Origin: Cylicocyclus nassatus
Taxonomy: Eukaryota; Nematoda; Chromadorea; Rhabditida; Strongylidae
DNA length: 64,000 bases
NCBI GenBank assembly: GCA_958299035.1
Contig: CATQJL010000112.1
Coordinates: forward strand, 69,781,117 to 69,845,116
Direction of reading: 5' to 3'
Shown: positions 53,323-64,000 of the stretch, piece after piece
Layout of the letters: each line of letters begins with the position of its first letter
How positions within the stretch are numbered: position 1 is the first letter of the stretch
Program-made: the position numbers and the translations under genes
The notes under the pieces: model-generated
The model's database searches: none
What the model saw: only the letters and a program-made list of their open reading frames with translations
What the model was told of the DNA's origin: nothing

Positions 53323-54203
53323 TTATTTTGTAAAGAAAGTTCCCGGGCACTTTTGGAAATTTCATTTTCAAACACATCAAGCTTTTTATACTATTTAATA
53401 GAGGGAAGCCTGAAGTTTTCAATACGCCTTCTGGCTTTTATCGATGCCAAGACGTGTTCGATCTGCACATCAAAAAGATTGATCTTTCCAACCACAAAAA
53501 TTTCACAATTTTTCTCTCTACGGCCATTTTTTGTGCAATTCAAAGAATTTCGTTCAAATTATGGATGATCTGATTGAAAAGCCTTTTAAATTCTGTCCCG
53601 CAGCTGCAATCGAGTTTTGTTATTTGCGCTCAGAAATTACCAGCTGTCGAACTTGCCTCTGACTGCAACTCTTTTCGCAGCTGGAGTCGCTTCTGCGGGG
53701 ATCGCCACGCCTGGACGATGGGTCTGAAAGATGTGTAAGGCATTACCACAACAATGTTCGCAGTAATCAAAGATTTGGTTTGCCCTGTGCAGAACGAGAA
53801 GAATTCAAAATCATTTACTCGAAAAATGGTGCATTTTTGGGGGCAAAAAATGGTCGATTTTCAAACTTTCTGGGGAAAATTTTTGTGCAGTTGGTCCTTC
53901 ATAAACATGAATGGTCCACGTAACAGCCTCAGCAGAACTCTATATAACTACATGTGGACTTTCCAGCTTTCATCCTATGTGAGATAATCCTTCACAAATA
54001 GGCCACTTTTCGCGACGACCTTTTCCCTTCTGCGAAGCTGGTGGACCGCAATGAGGTGCTGAGAAGCCAGCAAGAGAGCATGTATTGTGGATAAAATTGT
54101 CTTTGCAATGAAGTTCGTAGCTTTAAAAAATTCCATCTGCTTGAAGTTATAGCGATTTGAAAAAAAATTTCGTAAGTGCTCGGAAACTTTCTTTACAACC
54201 TAA
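53323..54203. mobile_element. Mariner-type MITE in element B, number 2
   Basis: Same family as 51971-52888: internal landmarks TCATTTTC or its complement, the CAGTAATCAAAGATTTGG region and the terminal CTTTCTTTACAACCTAA. The left end is TTATTTTGTAAAGAAAGTTC, with two substitutions in the terminal motif. TA precedes it, but the base pair after the right end is AG, so the duplication is eroded. Confidence 0.75.
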
Positions 54204-54917
54204 AGAGAGTATAGGACTGTGCATGATCGCGAAGATCGGCCTGAATTCCGGGTTGAATCCGCTGTTCTACATAGATGATGCTTAGGCGATTTCCATGTTT
54301 AGGAGCTGGGTAGGGTATTTGCAAGAAGAACGTAGTTAATTTGGAATAAAAATTGTCAAAAGTTTCCTTGAGAGTATGATCTTGCTTCTACTACTATTTA
54401 CATTGCGCCAAAGATAGAGAAAATGAAAACTCGTCCCTTGCAATTCTTAGTTGTATGCAGACAGTTACAATGTATCTGAACCCACTTACTAGCGCTTCGT
54501 AGGGTCGCTACGGCCGCAGGATATTTTTGCCACCAATTCCTTTTTTCGAGGCTTTAGCTCCTACTTCGCGAAAATCATACTTCTGCTTCTAAAGGCAAAT
54601 AAGCAGGGAGCATGGTCTCGACGGAAGGAGCCCATGGGCTTTATAGGCTTTATAGGGCAGGACATTTTCGCTAAGAATTTCTTGGTTTCATTGTCAAATT
54701 ATAGTAAAACTTGTTTGCTATTCACTTTTGGCCGCTCCTGTTTCGCAGAAATTGTACTTCTGCTCAAAGCTTAAAAAGCGGAAGCTTGGTCTCGAGGGAA
54801 GGAAAGACCAAATAAGTCCATCACGGGATATTTTTGCTAAGAATTTATAGCTTCAAGTGCTGAATTATTTAAAAAACCTGCTCACTCCACTTTTGACCGC
54901 TTCTCACGAATATTGTA

Positions 54918-55892
54918 TGAGGGTGTCCCATAACTTTTTACCATTTTTACCCTAACCATAGCATTTCTAAAGAACTGTGGCACTTACAAAGGGGCAAATA
55001 CATGATTGTACTTGTGTATGTCTGACAAGGAAAGGATGGTTGGTCGAAGTGACCTTTTAAGATAGTTGTATACCATGTTAGAAAACATAAAACGCTGATT
55101 CCAAATCTGTCTTCCTAATCTGCGGCGCGGTCCTGTACGAGAAGTTATGAACGTTCATTGGAGAAAAAATCGAGTGTGCAAATAATACAAAAATAGTAGT
55201 AACATTTTTCATAGCGCTTAAATGGACCAGTGACAATATTTCCAACACTTTGTAAAATAAACACTCTTGGTGAGATATATCTGCATTCCGGCTGTCGCCG
55301 TCACGCTGGGAAAACTTCAGCAGTTGTTTTTATCCCAGAAAAACATTCGTTTTTTGCATTTTTGAACGCTCATGACTCCTCGTCCAGGAACGACGCACCG
55401 CAGATAAGGAGAACAGATTTGGAACCAGCATTTTACGCCCTCCAACATGGTATAAAAATCTTCGGAAAAGGCCACTTCGACTGACCATCCTTTCCTTGTG
55501 AGCCATATAATCACCTGTGCGAGAGGAACTCAGGACGTGTATGGGCAAGTTTGCATTCAACTCCATTCCTTTTTTCTTTATTTCTAGCCATGAAAAAATT
55601 ACGAAAAGTATACAATTGAATGTTTGATGTGTAAGCATACACTAAGACAAATGAGAAACGTTTGAGATTTGTTCGGGCTGTGACACGATTTTTCACGGTA
55701 AAGTTCGTTTTTGACTATTACAAGATTTCAGCTCAAAACTCCAGGTGGTGTACGTTCTGGGGTGTCTCTTGATAGCCATTTGTATAGCTTGCTTTGCCCT
55801 TTCGAATGTTTACTCAAGCCACATCATTCGAAGGAAAGATACAAAAAGACGACGATTTTAGCAAAAAGTTCAAAAAATGTGGGGCACTCCAA
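54918..55892. mobile_element. TA-flanked inverted-repeat element in element B, number 3
   Basis: The left end TGAGGGTGTCCCATAACTTT and the right end GTGGGGCACTCCAA are imperfect complements, with TA outside each (54916-54917 and 55893-55894). It interrupts an ATCATACTTCTGCC-type site of the host module. This is a different family from the two previous MITEs. No transposase is recognised. Confidence 0.65.
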
Positions 55893-56936
55893 TAATTCTG
55901 CTCCCAAAAACAAAAAAGCAAAGGGAACTTGGTCTAAAAAGAAGGACAGAGCCATGGGCTTCACAAGGGAGGACCTTTTTGCTCGATTGTGCTTGAGCGA
56001 GTTTTAGTCTCGTTATAAGGAATTACTCCATATACTATAGGGAGACATTATCAAGTTATCGAGCTGTGATCGCGAAGGCCGGTGCGTTTGCGGTCAGTTC
56101 TTGGAAGATATTCCACAAGGCCCTCATCTAGGTAAACAACCGCCATATTTTTCAGGATCGCTACAGGCAATCGAACGCCAACTATGATTGCAGAAAAAGC
56201 GATTGAAAGAGTAAAGAGAAGAGAGCCCACACATAAGCAATGGTGTATATACCCATCTTCGCGATCATGCAGAGCCCTAATTTCACTCGGGGATAGTTTT
56301 ACGAAATTTGTTGAAAACCGCATTGAAAGATTTACCTTTTCCTTGAAAGTATGATCTTGCTTCTTCTACTACTTACATTGCGTCAAAGATCGTTGAGAAA
56401 ATGGAAATGTTCCTGATTGGCGAGAATCGTATATACTTCTGCTCTTAAAACCAAAAATAGCAAGATAAGCTTAATCTTCTTGGGAGAAAGAAGACCCAGG
56501 ACTTTAGGCGGCAGGACATTTTTGCTAAGACTGTTCAGAAGAAAGCTTAGGCAAGCTTTGGTATCGCTTCAATTAATGACCTTTTCTTAGCGAGAAATAA
56601 GGACAGTATAGGACTGTGCATCGCAAAGGTGGGTATGTTTGCAGCCGTTGCACAGTTCTCCTGAGTGAGCTTGAGTTTCAGGTTGAATCAGGTGCTCTAC
56701 ATAGATGGCTGCTGAGGTGATTTAAATGTTAAGGAGCAGTGGTATCTGGGATAGGGTACTTGCAAGGAAAACAACATAGTTAATTTGGAGTACCAATTGT
56801 CAAAAGTTTCCTTGAGAGCATGGTCTTGCTTCTACTACTACTTACATTGCGTTAAAGATAGACAAAATGGAAACTCAGTCTCTTGCAATTCTTAGTTGCA
56901 TGCAGACATATCAATGTATCTGCCCCAACCCACTTA

Positions 56937-56959
56937 CTAGCGACCCTACGGGTCGCTAG
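56937..56959 (+). terminator. 3' terminal hairpin of Helitron-like element B
   Basis: CTAGCGACCC-TAC-GGGTCGCTAG is a perfect 10-bp stem with a 3-base loop, ending in CTAG before T. Confidence 0.55.
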
Positions 56960-56989
56960 TAGCATATATAGGATCAGTGTTTGAATCTA

Positions 56990-57931
56990 TTAGGTTGGCT
57001 CGAAAGTTCTGGGAATTTTCGAATTAGATCTGCTATTTCTCGAAACCTAACACATATACATTATATACAGGCACCATTCGATAGAGCAAAGCAAGCTCTA
57101 CAAGATGGTACGCAAAAGCTCGTACCAGCTTCAACCCACTGTAAGTTTGCACCCGAAATCTGAGTCGTACTGAAACTCAAAAAATCGCGAAAAATTCTTA
57201 TCTTTGTTCAAACAAATCCAACGGATCTCCTACTTGCTCACAAAAATTGCACACCACATCAGACGCTTATATGCACCGTTCCTGTATTTTTTCCTCATCT
57301 GGAAATCGAGAAAACGAAAATTTTCATGCTTATGTAAAAACGAAGCTGTGCTGTTTTCACCCACATAATTGAATAGTGCAAGCCCTTGAAAGTATAACCG
57401 TAAATTCAGCTTTCCGTAATCCCTAGTGGTCGAAAAATATTAATTTTGGAACACCCGAGTGAGGAGAGCTCAGTTTGGTGATTTTCAGGAACTAAGGCCT
57501 GTAGAAAGCTGAAAATTTACGGCTATACTTCTAAGGGCTTGTACTATTCAATTACGTCGGTGGAAACAGCACAGTTTCGTTTTTATATAAGCATGAAAAT
57601 TTTCGTTTTCTCGATTTTCAGATGAGGAAAAAATACAGGAACTGTGCATATGAGCGTCTGATGTGATGTGCAATTTTTGTGAGCAAGTTGGAGATCCGTA
57701 GGATTTCTTTGAATAAAGATAAGAATTTTTCGCGATTTTTTGAATTTCAGTACGACTCAGATTTTGAGTGCAAACTTCCAGTGGGTTGAAGCTGGTACGA
57801 ACTTTTGCATACCATCTTGTAGAGTTTGCTTTGCTCTATCGAATGGCACCTATGTCTAATGTATACGCACTAGGTTTCGAGAAATAGCAGATCTAGTTCG
57901 AAAATGTCCCAGAACTTTCAAGTCAACCTAA
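56990..57931. mobile_element. Full-length palindromic mariner-type MITE
   Basis: Almost the whole 942 bases form one hairpin: the arms 56990-57415 and 57503-57931 enclose a loop of about 87 bases. The ends are TTAGGTTGGCTCGAAAGTTC and its near complement ACTTTCAAGTCAACCTAA, with TA on both sides (56988-56989 and 57932-57933). The arms are roughly 90% identical by eye. It lies 30 bases beyond element B. Confidence 0.9.
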
Positions 57932-58228
57932 TAATTCCGAATATATGTGTACCATCTCAAAAAGCGAATCTAGATTGCCTGACTGCCCTTATTAGATCAG
58001 TGGTGGCGTTGATAAGACTTTTTTCATCGTTGATACTATAACAGTTTGACATCAGATTCCTTATGATTCGTTACATTCTTGCCTTTATAATTCCTTATCA
58101 TCTTTCATTTTCTATCTGAACTTGCGTAACTTTTCATACCCTAAATCACCTAGTCTTTGACATTGCGAAAGATTTGCATGTGCGAAATTTCTATCTATTC
58201 TCAGTCTTAGATTATTTCCCAAGAATTA
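57932..58228. other. No gene seen
   Basis: Short AT-rich interval between the palindromic MITE and the SINE tail. No features. Confidence 0.5.
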
Positions 58229-58519
58229 GGGTAAAGGATAAAGGATAAAGGATAAAGGATTAACGCGTCTTCAGTACCCTCTGGGGCATGCGCCGAACGC
58301 ACACTGCTTCATAGTCGAAGAGGCAATTGTATGTGTGGGGCCTCCTACAGTGCCTTGCGGGGCCAGCCGATTACCAAGTCAGTGCTTTTATACTCCCAGA
58401 TACTCTGGTACCAATCTACCATCTCCGGAGTGTAGAGGGCTTGCTTGGCCCAGGAGCAGGATCGCCTGAGTCCGATCTGGTCATAGCGACGCCTCAAGCC
58501 ACTACGCCACTCATCCCCC
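58229..58519 (-). mobile_element. tRNA-derived SINE, copy 2
   Basis: Reverse-strand copy of the SINE at 48485. Its tRNA-like head is at 58519-58440, with the A box TGGCGTAGTGG intact and the B box decayed to CAGGCGATCC. The tail is about four AAAGGAT units (58232-58260 on the + strand), which identifies the repeat unit of the SINE tail. No clear target duplication abuts it. The 127-codon + strand frame across it is not a gene. Confidence 0.85.
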
Positions 58520-59384
58520 TTTCTGAGAATTATGAAGTCACAAATAATGGTGCAGAACTGCCATTCCCTGCTTGTGGTTGGAACAAACGGGATATCGCTG
58601 TAATTAATATTCGACGAAGTATAGGGCCCAACTCAAGTTTTGTAAAGTCTTGTAACTTCAATATGTCATTTGTTCTTACCAGACACGCGCCTGCTTTTCG
58701 TATCAGATAATTTGCAAAACCTTGAGATTACATCGTTTCATGAAAAATTGGCTCAAAGAAAAGAAAATCAGCTGCTGGGATGTTCGGGTTCAATGGAGAA
58801 GGCTTAACAAAGGTGGAGCTTTGTTCAATACATGCTCATTAAGAATTATCAAGTCACTTGCAGCTGAATGGAACCCAGAGCATTGCAGCATCAGTATATC
58901 AGGGTTTCTGTAAAAGGTTTTGCTCTGCTGCATAAATATTAGATTGTTACATAAGTTGTTACACTTTGAACTTTTACCGCGATAAGTCACACATTTCTTA
59001 ATTTTAACTAAGCTTTTGGGTATTATTCGTTAGAGCAAAGCAAACTCTTCAAGATTGTACGGAAAAACTTGCACCAACTATGATTCACGCAAGGTTTGAA
59101 GCTAAAAACAAAAAATTCAGTTGCTTAGGAAATGGAGGAAAAGTTGACTTCTTTCAAAAAAACCCTACAAAAAATCTAACTTGACACGCATGAACAATCG
59201 AGTAAGTTTTCTGCTTGATATAGTGTACCTGCACTGTAGGTGAGATGCGGTAAAATTTGTGCGTGAACAATTAGCCATACCAATTATGCCGGCTTTCTGG
59301 GGGTTTTACCCAAGAATCAGAGAAGATTTTTGTTCAAAGATGTAATTCATGGTTGTCATCATCCTTCTCGCGACTATCAAGGCA
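58520..59384. other. No gene seen; old repeat
   Basis: The segment 59200-59265 resembles 7295-7360 and 59030-59100 has a mariner-like AGAGCAAAGCAAACTCT stretch also seen in the arms of the MITE at 56990. No gene is recognisable. Confidence 0.45.
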
Positions 59385-59640
59385 TTACAACTCCAGTAAT
59401 TGATTCAAACTCGCATTTGATCTTTTGGAGAAAACTTTCTTCCCTTCGAAGTCACCGATCATAGACGAAAAAGCTTTTAGAATGAGTAGTTGTTTATAAT
59501 TCATTTGTGATGATCGGCATCGCATGGTAAGTTTCAAAGCCATGAGTTCGCGACTACGAGGAAGGAAGGATGTGGATAGTAGAGCCATTGCGAGCCTCTG
59601 CGAAGCAGAGGTGACGCACTGGTATATATATATAGGGTGT
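59385..59640 (-). pseudogene. Penelope-like element, C-terminal fragment
   Basis: The - strand from 59622 reads HLCFAEARNGSTI and, further on, a THGFET and ITNEL segment. This matches the C-terminal extension of copy 1 at 41775-41480. The fragment starts inside the coding region and carries about 230 bases of it plus flank, so it is a third, truncated copy of the same element family. Confidence 0.55.
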
Positions 59641-59874
59641 ATACTTTTTCGACTAGAAAACGAGGGAGAGAAAATTTCCAAGTTTTACTGAAGTAATATT
59701 GGACTGTTGATAGTGGTTGTGTACCGCAAGGGTTTTGAAGTACAACCGTGCATTTTCAGCTTTCTACAAGCGTTACTTTTCGAAAACTATCGAATTGAGC
59801 TTTCCTTTAGAACGTTGACGACCACGCGCATTTGCAGTCGTCTGCCTTGTGGGACAATGCCTTTGAAAAATATA
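59641..59874. other. No gene seen
   Basis: Short interval with a TATATATATA tract at 59622-59632. It contains no recognisable domain. Confidence 0.4.
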
Positions 59875-60888
59875 TTAGGTCGTTCCGAAAGTAATGTCGC
59901 TTTCTTCAAATAAACGCCACATTTCATGGAATCCAGATTTTCAAGAGATTTTAGAAACATTCGATGCAGCATTTCATCCTCTTTCTAACGGTTGTACCTG
60001 CATTGCATAATATTTAATGAAATCTCAAAAAATTACCAAAACCTCCGAGTCGTGCTTTTTGTCATGGTCAAGTTCGGCTATTTTTCTATATTTTTGTACT
60101 GATTTCCCGAAGAAGTGCAAGTAACAGGTAGAAAGAGAAAACTCTATAGGACACAGAATAATTTTTTCTTTTCCTTAGCTTGCTTCCTAGTGTTTCTGGA
60201 ATCAGTTTTTCAATGCCATCAAATTCCATATTTGGTCAATTCAAAACTCACAGAACAACAACCGGCAAGCAACTAGGGTGTCATTCAACGCAGCTTTTTC
60301 TCCTCTTTCTACTAATGGTTTTTTGTTTCCGATTCATCAAGTTTTCCAGGATAAAAACATCATAATTCAGATTTTCCAAGGGCGCCCCAGGCGTACCCGG
60401 AATTTTCGAAAGTTGCTAATCTAAAGCGGTGAAAGCTCAGTTGGTTTGTAAAATTAGTGACAAACCATAATCCAATTTTGCAAGTTTCAAAATCCGAAGA
60501 TTTATTGGTGTTTGATGCATTTGTGTCTGAGACGAGCCTGCTAAAATTCGATGGTTCTATCAGAAAATCTATACAATAATTATGACGAGCTCTGGAAGGT
60601 AGAAAAAAGTTGTGCTGTTGTAGGGTTTGATCTATCCGTCCATTACTTGAACTCCTTCCGAGGGTTGTTGTACAAATTTAGAAAAATTTGGAAGCTTGAC
60701 CTTCTCAAAAGCATGAGTCTCAGATTTTGGTAATTTTTCGAGAGGTTGTTAGATTTTGTGCAGTGATTCTATAACCATTAGAAAGAGAATGAAATGCTGC
60801 ATCAAACGCCACGAGAATCTTTTGCATATCTTTCCACGAGTTGTGGCGTACGTTTGAAAAAAGCGACACTACTTTCGGAACGACCTAA
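59875..60888. mobile_element. Mariner-type element with long inverted repeats
   Basis: The ends are TTAGGTCGTTCCGAAAGTAA and its complement ACTTTCGGAACGACCTAA. TA lies outside both (59873-59874 and 60889-60890). Inverted arms of about 200 bases include ACGCCACA and GATGCAGCATTTCATcCTCT landmarks. The remaining interior of about 600 bases encodes no transposase. The fragment at 25282 belongs to this family. Confidence 0.88.
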
Positions 60889-62003
60889 TAGAAAATTTTG
60901 AGCCAAAATCACGCATATCGTCATCTACTCCATATTTGCAGTAATTCTAAAAACAGCAGAGAAGCGGGTAAGTAGTTTCTGAAGAAGAGCGTAAGAGAAC
61001 TTCTGAAACAACTCTTTTCCAAAATACTCGTCATTTTAACCAAATTCAAGCCATGACCCACCATGTGGGTCACATTGTCCCACATGGCAGCCATTGCATG
61101 ACCCATTATGTGGATCACGTTGTCATCGGTGTGTCAATGTGGTTGATGCTAAAATAAATATTTCTCGAGAACTAATGCCTTAAGAAAACTAAAAATCCAC
61201 GGTACCTCTGAAGGCTTTACACAACTCATGTAAGAACAGCTCTGCATCGCGGCGGCCTCACTGTCACTTTTTCTATCATGAATGGCGCAGAAATTTTGAA
61301 CATCCCGGTGCCCCCTAAATAAATGCAAAACATGGCAAACATTTCAAAGTTTTTTCAAAGGCAATCCTAAATAATGACTCAATTTAATAGTACATTTTCA
61401 AGATTTTCTTCTTCACATGAACAATTTATTCTCATCAGAGAGGTCTTGCTCTAGAGGTGATGCGAACTCTATACAATATACCGCTCATAATTCGTCAAAA
61501 AAGCCGCCGGACTGCGGCGGACTCCGCCGGAGTGCGGCAGAGTGCGCCACACCCCGCTAGAGTCGGCCGGAATCCGCGTCGCATCGCCGTATCTCGATTC
61601 ATAATGGACGAATTCTGAATCCGAGGACACCACTCGATTCAGCTCGGCGAGACGCGTCATCAAGTATATAGGAGTGCCACAATCTAATAGGATATGATAG
61701 GTATACGCTAGACTGTAAATTTCCGCTCAGTTTTGCAGTTTTTTGTTTGGTTGGATTGTTCAGTTGGCTGACAACAGTATTGCCATTGATTTGTCGCTGA
61801 TGACACATAGAAAGTATACCGGAGGAGTATGGTAGAGAGTCACACTGATTGAATTTGTTCTAAAATCTGCTCAGGATCACAATACCGCTCACAGAATGTG
61901 CAAAATCTCCGTGAACTTCGCGGAATTCCGGTATTTAAGCTCAAGTACGCGACATTCTGGGAATCCCACGATATTCCAGGAATCCGCGAAACAACGATTT
62001 CAC
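60889..62003. other. No gene seen; short local repeats
   Basis: The segment 61048-61125 has repeated CATGACCCAC(C/T)ATGTGG units. The segment 61500-61560 is a GC-rich cluster of CGCCGGA/TCCGGCG-type inverted micro-repeats, reminiscent of 8566-8690. No coding sequence is recognised. Confidence 0.45.
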
Positions 62004-62640
62004 GCAAAATACGCAGCACCATAACTTCCTTCGGAATGAATATATTCTAAATCAGGAAAAAGCATTGTGTTCAGATCGTCAAGGCGAATCTTTTGATGTA
62101 CTGCATGCCCTCGATATTCCGCCTACAATTTTCTCGAATTTTTCTGTGGAGGTCCCTTCGCAAGAATATAACGCAGGGTCTATGTATTATAAAAGATTCC
62201 AGTAAGCAATATTCGATAGCATGGCTCTTGTAGGTTATCGTGCGCTTCTTTCCAAAAAAGGTAGGAGCGCCGGTGAATTTTGGAAAAATTACGCGTTTTT
62301 AGATTCTACTCGCCATAACTTCCTTCGAAACAAGTATATTTTGAATCCGAAAACAGCACTCTGCTCAGCTCATCAAGGCGAATCTTTTGATGTACTGCAT
62401 GCCCTTGATATCTCGATTTCAATATTCTTGAAATTTCCGCGGACGTCTCTTCGCGAAGGTGTAAAGCAGCGAGCATTGTCCCGAGTAAATTCCGGCAAAA
62501 GCCTTTCGATAGTACTTGTTCTGTAGATTATGATGCACTAAACCGTAGCCGCAGATTTGTTTTTGAAGGAAATAGAAGGGCTGGTGAATTGTGGAAAAAT
62601 CTTGTCGTCCCAAATTCTACTCGCCATAGCCCTAGATTAC
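62004..62640 (+). repeat. Degenerate tandem array, unit about 300 bp
   Basis: The landmark CCATAACTTCCTTCG occurs at 62019 and 62313 and in decayed form near 62622. The landmark GGCGAATCTTTTGATGTACT occurs near 62082 and 62372. Two full units and the start of a third are visible, with about 75-80% identity. The array runs into the left arm of the large foldback. Confidence 0.7.
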
Positions 62641-64000
62641 GAAGCTCTTTTGCTAAGCAGATGTGATTATCGTAATCAGCAGGTCGGATAACCTCTATGA
62701 GCAAGTTTTTCGAGATGTTCGGGTTATTTCATTTTTTCTTATTTCAAGCTCTGGAAGCTCGCCGATGGATTTTGGTCAAAATGTTGATACTTCTGAATTG
62801 TAAGGAAACTTCGCTTATAGAGGTTCTTGCACGCTCTTTACGAAAATCGTGGTCTCTGAGGATTACAAGGTGTTTTTGGGGATCTACGGTGAGGTAACTG
62901 TAACTAAATCACGAAAGCTCGTAAATTCGCCTGCACCTCTCGCGTACTTGTCAGAAAACCTGCTTGACTGCCTATAAAAGTTAAAGTAATTCGGAAGTGT
63001 GCCATCGAACGGTGCATGTCTCAAGATCCAGTCTATAGAAATCGCCGAGTTACGAGTCTACGAAAACACGTTCTCATGCATTTTGCCCACAATGTAAAGA
63101 TCGCATACTTCGTCGAAATTCCACCGTGATGGTTGTATGACACTCGCATTGCGGATATTATGTTTGCTTCGCTCAATAGCAAGAGCTCAATAACTCCCAC
63201 TGTACTGAATATGGTGGTTGAGTGTGCTTCAGCCGCTTTGTTGACTCAGCTTCGTGGCTAGAGCTCAAATCTATCTAACTGTCACAGCACAGGAAGATCC
63301 ATTAAGCGATTAGATTTGATTAACGTTTTGTACAACTAGTCACGGTGGAATTTCGACGAAGTATGCGATCTTTACATTGTGGGCAAAATGCATGAGGACG
63401 TGTTTTCGTAGACTCGTAACTCGGCGATTTCTATAGACTGGATCTTGAGACATGCACCGTTCGATGGCACACTTCCTAATTACTTTAACTTTTATAGGCA
63501 GTCAAGCAGGTTTTCTGACAAGTACGCGAGAGGTGCAGGCGAATTTACGAGCTTTCGTGATTTAGTTACAGTTACCTCACCGTAGATCCCCAAAAACACC
63601 TTGTAATCCTCAGAGACCACGATTTTCGTAAAGAGCGTGCAAGAACCTCTATAAGCGAAGTTTCCTTACAATTCAGAAGTATCAACATGTTGACCAAAAT
63701 CCATCGGCGAGCTTCCAGAGCTTGAAATAAGAAAAAATGAAATAACCCGAACATCTCGAAAAACTTGCTCATAGAAGTTATCCGACCTGCTGATTACGAT
63801 AATCACATCTGCTTAGCAAAAGAGCTTCGTAATCTAGGGCTATGGCGAGTAGAATTTGGGACGACAAGATTTTTCCACAATTCACCAGCCCTTCTATTTC
63901 CTTCAAAAACAAATCTGCGGCTACGGTTTAGTGCATCATAATCTACAGAACAAGTACTATCGAAAGGCTCTTGCCTGAATTTACTCGGGACAATGCTCGC
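62469..64000. repeat. Giant foldback (inverted repeat), open at the window edge
   Basis: The arms 62469-63129 and 63340-64000 are reverse complements with a 210-base loop. Both arms are exactly 661 bases in the window, so no net indel has accumulated, and substitutions are few. The right arm continues beyond base 64000, so the true arm is longer and may include more of the 300-bp tandem units. The same 66-codon frame appears at 62697-62897 (+) and 63572-63772 (-) only because of this symmetry. It is not a gene. Confidence 0.95.

Larger units (their letters stand above)
47849..56959 (+). mobile_element. Large Helitron-like element B with nested insertions
   Basis: Partner of element A: the same TC start (TCTTACTATAATATC) and the same hairpin plus CTAG end, with T following. 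The base before the start is G rather than the expected A. After removing the nested insertions, about 5.4 kb of own sequence remains, close to the 4.9 kb left of A without its MITE. The long module with AGGAGAGTATAGGACTGTGC occurs around 49490-49990, 53190-54520 and 56460-56959, against two copies in A. Nested insertions are a SINE, a short Helitron and three TA-flanked elements. Confidence 0.55.

Noticed and set aside
55230..55638. Overlapping 84- to 102-residue frames
   Set aside because: They are inside the TA-flanked inverted-repeat element 54918-55892, on both strands, with no transposase motif.
58216..58540. AGAATTA as target-site duplication of the second SINE
   Set aside because: The heptamer occurs near both ends but is offset from the SINE borders by several bases on each side.
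62697..62897. Conserved 66-residue protein present twice (also 63572-63772)
   Set aside because: The two frames are identical only because they lie on opposite arms of the foldback. No domain and no codon signature were seen.

Overview
The window looks like gene-poor, repeat-choked nuclear DNA of a clade V (strongylid, possibly hookworm-type) nematode. The base composition is about 40% GC, there are no dense bacterial-style genes, and the recognisable coding sequence is almost all retroelement. This includes an RTE-clade reverse transcriptase, a CR1-like LINE, two Ty3/gypsy elements and a Penelope-like element. The species assignment is an inference from the style of these elements, not from a host marker gene.

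Layout, left half. Positions 1-4760 hold the 3' part of a Ty3/gypsy element on the + strand (pol nearly intact, broken by one stop codon) and its presumed 3' LTR. A 5'-truncated RTE LINE follows on the - strand (4764-6032). Dispersed repeats and a 992-bp inverted-repeat element with an 8-bp target duplication fill 6033-8956. From 9500 to 23100 the - strand carries a decayed SF1-type helicase gene fragment and then a second, heavily mutated Ty3/gypsy element. That element has an unusual order: gag, then a secreted/membrane glycoprotein-like ORF, then protease, RT, RNase H and integrase. A CR1-like LINE (19343-22600, + strand) has inserted into its gag.

Layout, right half (23100-64000). This is a mosaic of DNA transposon derivatives. 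There are mariner-type inverted-repeat elements with TA duplications, and a short Helitron family (25978-26920 and 50940-51760) inserted between A and T without target duplication. There are also two very large Helitron-like elements (30108-35581 and 47849-56959), built from degenerate internal tandem modules and colonised by younger insertions. These include a Harbinger-type MITE, a tRNA-derived SINE, three TA-flanked MITEs and a nested Helitron. A Penelope-like element is present as two divergently oriented endonuclease remnants (41480-42540) with a hammerhead-like motif at 40683-40720. The right end of the window is a giant foldback whose second arm runs off the edge.

Only one stretch outside transposons looks possibly host-coding: an acidic, charged reading frame at 36550-37016 (- strand), broken by one homopolymer frameshift. 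I see no rRNA, no functional tRNA and no CRISPR. The most informative feature is that paralogous copies give empty sites, which date several insertions relative to each other and show two inverted duplications that arose after the copies separated.
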